64,000 nucleotides of DNA from Eunapius fragilis (Eukaryota; Porifera; Demospongiae; Spongillida; Spongillidae), in NCBI GenBank assembly GCA_963681505.1, contig OY811971.1, forward strand, positions 17,562,234 through 17,626,233. Direction: 5' to 3'. The notes under the pieces were generated by a model, which was not told where the DNA came from, did not search any database, and was given only the letters and a program-made list of their open reading frames with translations. This document shows positions 54,492 through 64,000 of this stretch, one piece after another (the first letter of the stretch is position 1; every line of letters starts with the position of its first letter). Both the position numbers and the translations under genes were made by a program.

Positions 54492-55349
54492 CATAGGCGT
54501 CGGAGCCGGGGGGGCAGAGGGGGCTAAAGCCCCCCCCCCCCCAGGTTTGACTAAGAGGGGGCGCATTGAGTTTTCCGCCCCCCCACTTTTATGAACACAT
54601 TATTATATGCCGAGACGCAAAGTCGATGCGCGTAGTACAACATAAATAGTGCCTACGCCGTACATGACAAAATCGAAATCAATTAATTAATTTGCTAATT
54701 CTTAGTGCTTTAATTGGAGTTATCGTATCAAGGTCCAAAGCTTCGTCAAATCAAAATCTAGAAAATCTTAAGGTCATGAAACGCCAAAGGCATATTGCCG
54801 CAAAAGACATGTGATGACCATTCAATTCTCACGTCGAGCAGTACCTCTGCAACGAGACTCGATGTTCCGTCAGGGACCACTACGGCAACTGAATTAAATA
54901 ATGCCACAGCCTCTGATTCTCTCAGTATCATTCTATCCACTTCAACCTCATCTGTAGTACTGTATAGTTCGGCATCGTCTGATTTATTAGGTGCATCATC
55001 TATGACTATGTCAACCTCTATCGCCATTGACCCATCTCATTCTGACCAAATGCTTTCTGTATCTACCAACTCTAATTCTTGCGATACAATCAGTAGCCAG
55101 CCTTTAGCACCCTCACTTTGCTTTGCACAGTGTTGCGTTCTCCAACACGATCCGTACCAGCCTGCCAACAGGTGAGGAAGTACTACGTGCTACTCGCAAA
55201 AAAAGGAAAGTAGGCAAAAATGAGGAGTGTCGTTCCTTTCAAAAGAAGTGGTATGAAGAGTTCCCATGGCTTATGTTGTGCACAACAAGAAATAGTGTCT
55301 TCTGTTTCTATTGCAGGCAATGTGAGGCGCGTGGTGAACTCGTTCTAAG

Positions 55350-55452
55350 TGTAGCGTCGGATACAGGTGTGGCAAAAAGGATCATCAATGCAATCACATA
55401 CGTGCTTATATAATACAGATACAAGTACAAAGGTCATAGCGCATGCGCTACA
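55350..55452 (-). repeat. 3' LTR (element orientation)
   Basis: 103 bp, identical base for base to the copy at 60262. A purine run on the minus strand (complement of CTACCCCCTTCCTC at 55453-55466) precedes it in element orientation and is the likely polypurine tract. Confidence 0.95.
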
Positions 55453-55481
55453 CTACCCCCTTCCTCATAAGAAGTGGGGGA

Positions 55482-58400
55482 CTATAGATCATAAATAATT
55501 TGTCCCCATCTGTCAGGTCTCTGGCTGCGTCTTGTCGAACGTCTGAGGTTGGGTGGAACATCTTCTGGCAATTGTACATCTTCATCATGTGTCACATCTT
55601 CGGCACCTTGCAAGTGATCACCCTGATCCACTGGCAGCTCCTCAGTCTCAATATCATCATCACTTTCTGAGGTCTCGGCTGGAATCTCTCTGTCGATGTT
55701 GCTGTTTATCTCATCATCAGTTTCCGAGGCCTCTGCTGGAATGTCCCCATCAATATCGCCATTCTCCTCCCCCACCGGTAGCTCTTCACCAGGTCCAGCT
55801 ACATGTAGGTCATCTGTCTGATTCAATAACAAATTAGGAGGCAACTGTACACAGGGTTTAAGTCTATTAAAGTGCACCACCATACTCTTGCATTTGTTGT
55901 TCCTGTGTTGAATTTGATAAAGAATATCGCTGAGCACCTTATGTATGATGTAAGGCCCTTGCCAATAACAATGGAGCTTAGGGGATTTACCTCTGGGTAC
56001 TGCTGGACAATGAAGCCAAACCATGTCACCTATCTTGAAAGGCTTCCCATTGCACAATTTGTCATAATGCACTTTTTGCCTTCTTTGTTGTAACCCCATG
56101 TACTCTCTAACCTGCCGATATGCCCTGTCTAAGCGCAGCCTGAGACCCATGGCATACTTGTTAATCTCTGTAGGAGGATAATGTGGGGGCAAGCCAAACA
56201 TGACATCAATGGGTAACCTCACTTCTCTCCCAAAAACAAGCTGGTATGGTGTGCACCCTGTAGATTCCTGCACACTTGTACGGTAGGCAAACATCAGCAA
56301 GGGTATGTATGAATCCCAATCGCATGTATCCTCACTAGCTGCTATACTTAGAAGGTTTAACAAGGTACGGTTAAACCGTTCTATTAAACCATCAGACTGT
56401 GGATGGTAAGCTGTAGTTCTAGTTTTCTTAATGCCCAACAATTTGCACATGGCTTTAACAAGAGCAGAATCAAAATTTCGGCCTTGATCTGTATGAAGGA
56501 TATTTGGGGTACCAAAACGACAGACAAATTGATGCACAAAAACTTCTGCTACTTTTTCAGCTTCAATGCTGGCCAAGGGAAATGATTCCACCCATTTTGT
56601 AAAATAATCCCCAACTACCAAGATATATTTATTACCTCTGGTGGTGATTGGTAGAGGGCCCAGGATATCCATTGCTACACGCTCAAATGGACCCGAAGGA
56701 AGATCTGCTTGCATTGCCGCTCTTGGTTTTGTAGGCGGTGCTTTACGAGTTGCACAGCTTTCACATGCAGCACACCATCTCTCTATGTCTCGTCGTTGCC
56801 CTGGCCAGTAGAAGCGACGACGTACTTTCTCTACAGTCTTTGAGACACCCAAGTGACTACCAGATGGTGCATTGTGCAGCTGTTCAAGTACAGTAGGGAC
56901 CAGATCCTGTGGTAAGACAAACTGAAGACATTTGTTAAGCCCCTTACCAGGGATATCCTCCCATCTCCTATACAAAACCCCATTTTGCAGTACTAGATAC
57001 TTCTGTTGAGCCCAAAGGGTCTGCAACCAATACCCCCCATCTTTTGGAAATGACTTTGGAAAAGAATTACTCTCAACCCAGACCATGACCTTGGAAAGAG
57101 CTGGATCGTTGTTCTGAAGAGTTTCTTGATCTGTTGGTGTCAGAATTGGAAGCCACAGTGCCAGGTCTGATTCAGTAGCTTGTGCAAGTGCTGCCTCAAG
57201 ACTGCATTGATTTTCCACCTGGTCTTGACTTGCACCACACTGCTTACAAGGCAGCCTTGATAAGGAGTCAGCATTTCCATGCTTTAGGCCTGGGCGATGT
57301 TCCACTGCAAAGTCGTATTCTGACAAAATTTCAAGCCATCTTGCCACCTGCCCATGTGGATCTTTGAAATTTTTCAGCCATTTGAGTGCACTGTGATCTG
57401 TGGGGACTTTGAAAGGGCGTCCCCAAAGGTAGGGCTTGAAATATTGGATAGCCCAAATCAAGGCTAGCATTTCCCGCCGAGTAGCACAGTACTGCCGTTC
57501 CTGTTTAGTAAGTACACGACTAGCATATGCGACTACACACCTGTCATTCTCTTGAGAGAGAACTGCTCCTAAACCCTCCAAGCTTGCATCACAATCAACT
57601 GTAAACGGCATATTGAACTGTGGAAAAGAGAGAATAGGAGGAGAACTAAGTTTTGTCTTTAGCTGCACAAATGCCTCATCGCACAACCCAGTCCACTCCC
57701 ATGGTTTCAACTTCTCAGTCAATGCATGCAGAGGAGCAGCAATGTGTGCAAACCCTTTTATAAACTTGCGGTAGTATGAGGCAATTCCCAAAAAAACGTC
57801 TCAGTTCCTCAAGGTTCACTGGGGTAGGCCATTCCACAATGCACTTAATTTTATCATCATCCACTTTCACACCATCTGCTGACACTATGTAACCCAGGTA
57901 ATGCACACATTTCTTCAAAATATAGCACTTGCTTGATTTTAGTTTCAACCCTGCCTTCTTGAGCCTTGCCAGAACATCTCTAAGTCTGCTCAGATGCTGT
58001 TCAACTGTTGTGCTAAAAATGACAATATCATCAAGGTAAACTAAACACGTCGTCGAATGGAGTCCAGCTAGAACCATTTCCATAAGCTTTTGAAAGGTAC
58101 TGGGTGCATTAGAAAGCCCGAATGGCATAACCTTGAACTGGTAAGTTCCAAAAGGTGTACTGAAAGCTGTCTTCTCCTTATGTTCTGGCTCCATTAATTT
58201 CCACTTGCCAGTAGCCACTTGCCAGGTCTAAGGTAGAAAACCATTTGGCTCCACCCAGCATGTCAAGAGTCTCATCTATTCTAGGTAAGGGGTGGACCTC
58301 TTTCTTGGTCACATCATTAATACGGCGAAAGTCTACACAAAATCTTAATGTACCATCCTTCTTCCTAGCTAGAACAATGGGAGATGACCATGGGCCACTG

Positions 58401-60244
58401 CTTGCCTCAATCACGTCTTGTTGCAGCATGTCATCTAGCATTTTCTTTACTGTCTCTCTTTGATGGTAGGGCATCCGTCTAGCCTGTTGATGGATGGGAG
58501 GGGCCTCTCCTGTGTTGATTTTATGCTTCAGCACATTTGTTCATCCCAGGTCCTTCTCGCCTACAGAGATGACATCAGAAAACTCACACAACAACCTTTT
58601 CAATTTCCCTCGATCTGCACATGAAAGCTCATCTATCCGGGTTACCATGGATTCAATTGCCCTAGCAACCTCCTCAGACGAATGAGTTTTGAGAGCTGAA
58701 CATGTGACACCAGTGTCAGTGTCTACTGGTTCCAGGCTAACAACATCCACCTGTGCCCCACAACAAAAACAGCCTATGGCTTCATCTGCTTGAAGTATCG
58801 CTGGGAATGGTAGTGGGTTAAGTATCTGAACAACTATCTGACCTGATTGGATAGGTGAAACTGATCGGGCAATCAACACACCATGTGTTTCAGCCATCTC
58901 TGAATGTGGTTCAAAAATTCCAATTGTAGCACTACCATCAGTTGGAGTTACCCTAACAGGCAGCCTGACTTGATGATAACCTGGAATCACCACCTTCTCA
59001 CCCATAACAACATGACATGTGGATGACTGGGCACCAAAAGACAATGGAACACAATTACCAGGTTTGCCTACCGTCAAAGTCCTTTGTCCTAGATCAATCA
59101 AGCATTTCTGCTTCTCCAAATAATCAGTTCCCAGAAGGCACTGCTGCAGCATTTGCTCAACTACAAGAACCTTGTGCTTCCCTTGATGTGTGCCAATCTG
59201 CAAGTGAAGATCGATCTCCCCAGCCACCTTAAGCTCTTCACCATTTACAGCCATCACTGGAACAGTGCATGGGGAGAGTGAACTTTTGACCTTAATTTTC
59301 ACCTTATTCCACACTGCTTCATGTATAAGTGTTACTGAAGAACCAGTGTCTACTAACATGCTGACGCCGAATCCCTCTATATGCCCTTGTATGGTTAATG
59401 TACATGCAACAGCTGATGTATGTTCCACTGACTTATTGTTTGATGGCTTCCTCTGTACACCTTCTCTTCTGCTTGGACAATCCCGTCTTAAATGCCCTGT
59501 CTCACCACAATGCCAGCAAGTCAGCTTCCTTTTAGGCCAATTTCTTTTTCCTGGTTCACGTTCCGCCCTCAGTTTGGTCAATTGCTCAGTCAACCGCTCA
59601 ACCTGTTGAGAAAGCTTGTGTACCTGACCATCACTCCTTCCAATAGCACAGCTACTTCCGCCTCCTCGGGTATCGTCAATTGTAGCTTCCGCTTTTAGAC
59701 GCGCTTGGGCTAACTCCGCTGTCTGCAACCTGTAAGCCAGTTTCACCGCGTCGTCCAGCGTCTCTGGTGAATCTGTGAGAAGTTTGAGCTGGATGGTAGA
59801 GGAAAGAATACCCTGGATAAATTGGTTACGAGCAATCTCCAAGCGCCTCTCTGGTGGCCATGAAGAATATCCTTTGTCCGCCAGAACACGCAACCTGCCG
59901 GCGAATTCGAGGACAGACTCACCTGCTTTCTGTCTCGCCACGTGCATCTTCGCCTGCCACTCTAATTCCACCCCGTCAGGAGAAAAGTGACTCGCAAGGC
60001 ACGCTTTCACCGCATCATACTCAACCGTTTCGCTCACCAATCCCAGCTGACTTACAATCCTGCAGGGCTCGTCTTCAAGCAGCGAAACCAACTCTGCTCC
60101 TTTCTTCTCTTCAGGTAAGCCTGCTTCTTGGATATATAGTTCCACTCGCTTCATCCATAGACTGAAGTCGGTCCCAGTTGCGAAGCGAGGAGGCGGACGC
60201 GCTGAAAACCGAGTAGGCCTCCTCTCGCGTTCGGGTTCCGTCAT
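55482..60244 (-). pseudogene. Gag-pol of the Mag-like Gypsy element, three lesions
   Basis: The start MTEPERERRPTRF at 60244 overlaps the primer site; an upstream ATG would lie across the LTR. Gag carries one CCHC knuckle (CWHCGETGHLRRDC) and the protease DTG (MLVDTGSSVTLIH). A TGA at about 58540 interrupts the frame in phase. RT follows with DFRRIND and YLDDIVIF (YLDD active site), broken by a 4-bp insertion near 58180 and by one extra T in a T run near 57790. RNase H (DCDASLEGLGAVLSQ), an H2C2 finger, integrase (D..TDQGRNF..E) and a GPY-like segment follow. The acidic tail has two diverged repeats. Gag is intact; pol could not be translated as it stands. Confidence 0.92.
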
Positions 60245-60260
60245 CCCACTTCTGACACCA
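60243..60260 (-). other. Primer binding site, tRNA-Leu type
   Basis: The minus strand reads TGGTGTCAGAAGTGGGAT one base after the 5' LTR. It is complementary to the 3' end of a Leu tRNA whose acceptor side reads ATCCCACTTCTGACA plus CCA; the assignment to Leu rests on memory of animal tRNA-Leu(CAA). Confidence 0.75.
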
Positions 60261-60261
60261 A

Positions 60262-60364
60262 TGTAGCGTCGGATACAGGTGTGGCAAAAAGGATCATCAA
60301 TGCAATCACATACGTGCTTATATAATACAGATACAAGTACAAAGGTCATAGCGCATGCGCTACA
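60262..60364 (-). repeat. 5' LTR (element orientation) with TATA-like box
   Basis: 103 bp. On the minus strand ATTATATAAG (about 60317-60327) is a possible TATA box. Transcription would run toward lower coordinates. Confidence 0.93.
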
Positions 60365-62479
60365 TAAGCAAAAATTTGGAATTAGCATTTACTAGAGACG
60401 GTTTTAACAACTGGAAGAAGGCTAGAGAAAAATTTGAAACGCATCAGGTAAGTGAAGGTCATAAAGAAGCAATGTTTAAAATGAAGAGATGCAGCATGCC
60501 TAGTATACACTCCCAACTACAAGAAGCAGCACAGAAGATTCAAGCAAACAGGAGAGACATGTTTTTAAAGGAACTTTCCTGCTTACGAGTGCTGTTACGT
60601 CAAGGATTAGCCTTAAGAGGACATGATGAAAAGAAGGTAATTTGAGACAACTCCTTCACCTTTACGCCAGTGGTGATGCAAGTTTTATAGACTGGATCAA
60701 TAATGGAACCTATCTGTCTGTCGACATCGTTAACGAATGTGTGCTACTAATGGGGCACCATTTGTTAAGAGCGTTACTGAGAAATATTCAAGAAGTCGGT
60801 GTATTTTCTGTCTTAGCTGATGAAACGCGGGACGTAATTATATAAGTAATCATGAGCAATTGGCAATTTGCATAAGATGGGTTGACGCAGAGTTCGTAAT
60901 TCATGAAGATCTGATTGGTCTTATGCACGTAGAAAAGACAGATGCAAACACATTGACTACGGCAATTAAAGACGTTTTAATTCGTTGTTCATTACCTCTT
61001 TCGCAATGTCGTGGCCAGGGTTATGATGGTGCTTCAACCATGAAGGGTCACCTAACCGGAGTTGCAACACAACTGAAGAAAGAGGAACCATCTGCAATCG
61101 AGGTACATTGCTTGGCTCACTGCTTAAATCTTTGTCTGCAAGATGCTCCTAAAATGAGCACGATAGTTCGCGATTGTTTAGGTTTGATTGGCGAAATCTC
61201 ACAACTTATACATTATTCTCCAAAACGCAGTCTTGTTTTCAATAAATGTAAAAATGAGCTCAATCCCAATTCACATGGACTCAAACCTCTTTGTCCTACT
61301 CGATGGACAGTGAGAACAGGTGCAATAGAGTCCGTTATAGAGAACTATCAAGCACTAATGCAAGCATTTGAAGAAATAAATGGTTCTAGCCATGACGATT
61401 ATGGAAGACGAGCCAAAGGGTATTGGCTCAGCTTCAGAAATTTCAAACCTATTTTGGTCTAGAGCTGTGTTACCTTGTGTTTGCTGTGACAGAGGAAGTG
61501 TCATTATTACTGCAGGGCAAAAGCACAACTCTGCAAGACGCATTGCAACAGGCAGATACTGCAAAATCTTATCTACAACGACAACGATCGGATGAAGCTT
61601 TCCGTGTGTTTTATAAAAAGGTATTTGAAGGATCAAAAGATCTCACGGATGCACCTTGTCTCGCTCGTAAACGACGCCCTCCTAAAAGGATTGATGATGG
61701 CTCTGAGTCTCATGTGTTTGAGACGCCTGAAGATTTTTATAGAAAGACCTACTTTGAAGTAATCGACATAATTGTGCTAGAACTGTCACAACGATTTAGT
61801 CAGGAATCTCTACGAATTCCATTACAGATCGAATCAACCTTGCTTAAAGCCACAAACATGGTTAGTGACGTTGAAAATGGCAATATTGATGAAACGCTTT
61901 TGAAGTTTTATGCGAAAGACTTAGACGGGAAAAATTGTTGAGGCAAATAGCGATGCTTCCTGATTTGGTCAATGAGATCAAGAAAACATCACCGTACGAT
62001 CATCTGAAAAGTGTTACAAATGTTCGGGTACTGGCAGACATACTAAAAACATCACCATTAACACTCGCGATGTTTTCAGAAGTGCATAAACTTGTTAGGA
62101 TATTTTTAACAATCCCTGTAACGACTGCAACAGCAGAAAGGTCTTTTTCAGCCTTAGGACGGTTAATAACTTACCTTCGTTCAACAATGACCCAGGGAAA
62201 ACTCAATAACGTCGTTCTACTCCATTGTCACAAAGAAAAGACAGACGCGATAGACTTACATCTCGTAATGAAAGATTTTGCAACCGCGAATGAGCACAGA
62301 AAAGAATTCTTTGGCATATATTGACTTACTTCTTACTGAGATTCGATAACTGCAATCGTTTTACTCAGTATAGTATTATATTTCAATTTGTGCAAGTTTG
62401 ATGAAATAATTAATTTGCGCCCCCCCCCCCCCCCCCCCCCCCCCTCCAGGTATTATGACCTTCCGACGCCTATGGACCT

Positions 62480-62799
62480 GGCTACGGGCTTGTACAGATT
62501 TGATCGATCAGCGCTATGATCGGTAAGCCTATGATACGCTTCCCTACCATGCTAAATAAAAGACACAGAGACAGTGTGTATGTGTGCCTGTGTGCGTGTG
62601 TGTGAGTGCGTGCGTGTGATCGTGTGTATGCGCGTGTGCGGGCGTGAGTACGCATACGCCGTAAAGCGTGCGTTCTCTTACGTACTCTTATAAGGTACCA
62701 ACAGGTGAGTTCAGTTGTTGGATAGAAACTGGTTGTGTGTTGTCTTTAACAAGAATACTAGTCTCGTACCCAGCCCCACCATTACGTAAGCGATTATCG
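62480..62799. other. No gene seen; GT-rich run
   Basis: An imperfect GTGTGC alternating run lies at 62574-62646. No gene. Confidence 0.5.
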
Positions 62800-63150
62800 C
62801 AGTAAACAGTATCGGAACCTACGCGAGTAGGTTCCATACAGGAATCCTGCAGTATCATGAATGTCATTAAAAAACGTCACTCGCATCTAGCGGGACAGCC
62901 AAGAGTCGGGTCACTTCGCTCTTAGTGGCAATCGAGCAATATCAAAAAGGAGAACAGTTCTGCGTTATATCTGTGCCATAAGACGGTGTACTTTTAGAGA
63001 ACAAACACTCGTCCCCATCGTCCGTACCCAGTCCCACCTAAAATTTCTCCTCCGTCGTCGTCGTCTTCTTCTTCTTCTTCCTTCGGGATAGCATAACTCA
63101 CGACAGGAACGTTTGTAAAGCACGCCATGTGTACCAATCGCTTCAGGATG
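62800..63150 (+). repeat. Dispersed ~330-bp repeat family, copy 3
   Basis: GTATCGGAACCTACGCGAGT AGG, ATGAATGTCATTAAAAAACG, GGACAGCCAAGAGTCGGGTC ACTTCGCTCTTAGTGGCAAT, TTCTGCGTTATAT, CGTACCCAGTCCCACC and TTCTTCTTC run. The best copy of the family at 13810 and 43020. Confidence 0.8.
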
Positions 63151-63539
63151 TGTCCGCAGGTTATCTTCAGGTATCTGTTAGACGCCTAATCGATCGGGCA
63201 ATTAGCTGAAGCTAGTTGTACCTTATCTATGATTTGAAACTAGTTGTGTGTTGTCATTTACTCATTACAAAGGAGGATTGTTTTGTCTCTCAAACTCTTT
63301 AGGATATAAGAGTGGCTGGTATGATGGTGACTTGCACCGACCTTATACCCACAAGATATCAGAAACAGCAGACCAAGTGCCTGCCAGCATTGATAGAAAC
63401 TATCTACAGTGTGCAAGATTCTACATTCCTCAACTTTATATTGTATTTGAATTAAATTTTATAAGGGGTGCTGGAGAAATGAAATGGTGTTACATAGTGG
63501 GGAAAGCAGCTGGTTAGCTGTAAGCAGAACAACCTTGTC
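63151..63539. other. No recognised gene
   Basis: An 89-codon ORF at 63248-63517 has no recognisable domain or splice context. Confidence 0.4.
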
Positions 63540-63828
63540 ATGTCACTAAACATATGTTTCTATGTGTTCAGTACTAGGTATTGAATTTAACCCCTTTATG
63601 CCATACTGCTTAGGCCACACCCACTGGGGGACTGTAGTGGTAGGTTGGATAACAGCGGCTGGTATACTCCTTCTCCACGCCCATGCACTGAGGGGCACTT
63701 TATGGCAGGTCGCTTCGCCCGTATTTTCCTAGCTGCTTAGACCACACCCACTGAGGGGCACAGTACGTAGCGGCAGGTGGAATAACCCCTTTATGTCTAG
63801 CTATAATTAGTACACACCCACTGAAGGG
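63540..63828 (+). repeat. ~100-bp diverged tandem repeat
   Basis: CCACACCCACTG.GGG.C recurs at about 63614, 63685, 63733 and 63812 with TAACCCCTTTATG near two of them. Confidence 0.75.
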
Positions 63829-64000
63829 CAGTGGCGGATCCAGGAATAAGGCAATGGGGGGGGGGGCGGTTATATTGGAGGGGCGGCATATTTTGGAGCG
63901 CGCTCTTCCCCCCCCCCCCCCCCCCCCCCCCCCCTCAGGGGCGGCGGAAGGTATATATGATTGGGGGGCTTCCAAAAGCGAGGATAATTAACTTCATGAA
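63829..64000. mobile_element. Ends of two hAT-like MITEs, truncated by the window
   Basis: CAGTGGCGGATCCAGG at 63829 matches the MITE at 15158. CAGGGGCGGCGGAAGG at 63936 begins sequence matching the right end of the element ending at 34838 (TATGATTGGGGGGCTTCC versus TATCATATTTGGGGGGCT). G and C tracts lie between. Confidence 0.7.

Larger units (their letters stand above)
55350..60364 (-). mobile_element. Ty3/Gypsy (Mag-like) LTR retrotransposon, 5015 bp
   Basis: Bounded by identical 103-bp LTRs (55350-55452 and 60262-60364), beginning TG and ending CA, with a 4-bp TAAG duplication (55346-55349 and 60365-60368). Gag-pol is on the minus strand. Domain order is Gag, CCHC finger, protease, RT, RNase H, integrase, which is Gypsy order. 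LTRs this short recall the Mag group. Inserted inside the hAT coding sequence, so younger than it. Confidence 0.95.
54795..62324 (+). pseudogene. hAT transposase interrupted by a Gypsy element, further frameshifts
   Basis: The N-terminal part (54795-55349) is Ser-rich, shifts frame near 55150, then reads SFQKKWYEEFPWLMLCTTRN SVFCFYCRQC, a TTF-type finger, up to ELVLS. The frame resumes after the insert at 60365 as KNLELAFTRDGFNNWKKARE; deleting the Gypsy element and one TAAG joins them exactly in frame. Then LADETRDVI, frameshift near 60840, LAICIRWVDAEF, CRGQGYDGASTMKGH, VHCLAHCLNLCLQ, CPTRWTVRTGA, frameshifts near 61430 and 61935, and the C-terminal hAT block TTATAERSFSALGRLITYLR, VVLLHCHKEKTDAIDL. 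Family as at 51432 but clearly divergent. Confidence 0.85.
54492..62474 (+). mobile_element. hAT transposon with both ends and 5-bp duplication, split by a Gypsy element
   Basis: Left end CATAGGCGTCGGAGCC at 54492; right end is the reverse complement of CATAGGCGTCGGAAGG ending at 62474. GACCT flanks at 54487-54491 and 62475-62479. Without the 5-kb Gypsy insertion the element is about 3 kb. It contains a hAT transposase in two parts. G/C tracts lie just inside both ends. A 5-bp duplication is shorter than the usual 8 bp, fitting the hAT group reported with 5-bp duplications. Confidence 0.88.

Overview
The window reads as animal nuclear DNA, most likely from a sponge or another early-branching metazoan. 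Evidence: short spliceosomal introns (about 50-160 nt, GT...AG), no bacterial gene order, many (GT)n, (TA)n and poly(C) tracts, fibronectin-III and laminin-G exon fragments, and almost wall-to-wall DNA transposons with a few retroelements. The species is inference. No tRNA, rRNA or CRISPR was found.

Layout. 0-4.1 kb: a foldback inverted repeat (239-3998) whose left arm carries a younger MITE. 4.6-11.3 kb: two LINE endonuclease fragments, a secreted-protein gene on the minus strand (6120-6914), and a chromodomain/hAT relic whose chromodomain is split by a 600-bp MITE carrying a telomere-like array. 11.8-14.4 kb: a decayed piggyBac-like unit. 14.7-23.1 kb: an 8.5-kb foldback whose two arms carry a 27-bp minisatellite in opposite orientations. 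24.5-26.4 kb: a decayed usherin-like (laminin G plus fibronectin III) fragment. 26.4-33.3 kb: a Ginger1-type DNA transposon with integrase and OTU-protease domains, with a 2.26-kb element carrying a SWIM/YqaJ gene inserted in its right terminal repeat.

33.4-37.4 kb: minisatellites, foldback MITEs and an internally deleted hAT. 37.7-39.5 kb: an inverted second copy of the secreted-protein gene (37785-38588) with its flanks. 40.6-41.4 kb: two FN3-like exons. 44.4-47.4 kb: a nearly intact piggyBac element (TTAA duplications) with one frameshift and one nonsense codon. 49.2-50.5 kb: a second Ginger1 relic with C48 protease and PHD finger. 51.4-54.0 kb: a frameshifted hAT transposase. 54.5-62.5 kb: a hAT element with both ends and a 5-bp duplication, split by a 5-kb Ty3/Gypsy element with identical 103-bp LTRs. 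The end of the window holds repeats and MITE ends.

The two secreted-protein genes and the FN3 exons are the only likely host genes; the rest records successive transposon insertions. In several places the empty site can be read directly, because removing the insert and one target duplication restores an interrupted reading frame or matches the uninterrupted arm of a palindrome. The boldest candidate for something undescribed is the 2.26-kb SWIM/YqaJ unit: 31-bp terminal inverted repeats, a 6-bp target duplication, and no recognisable transposase.
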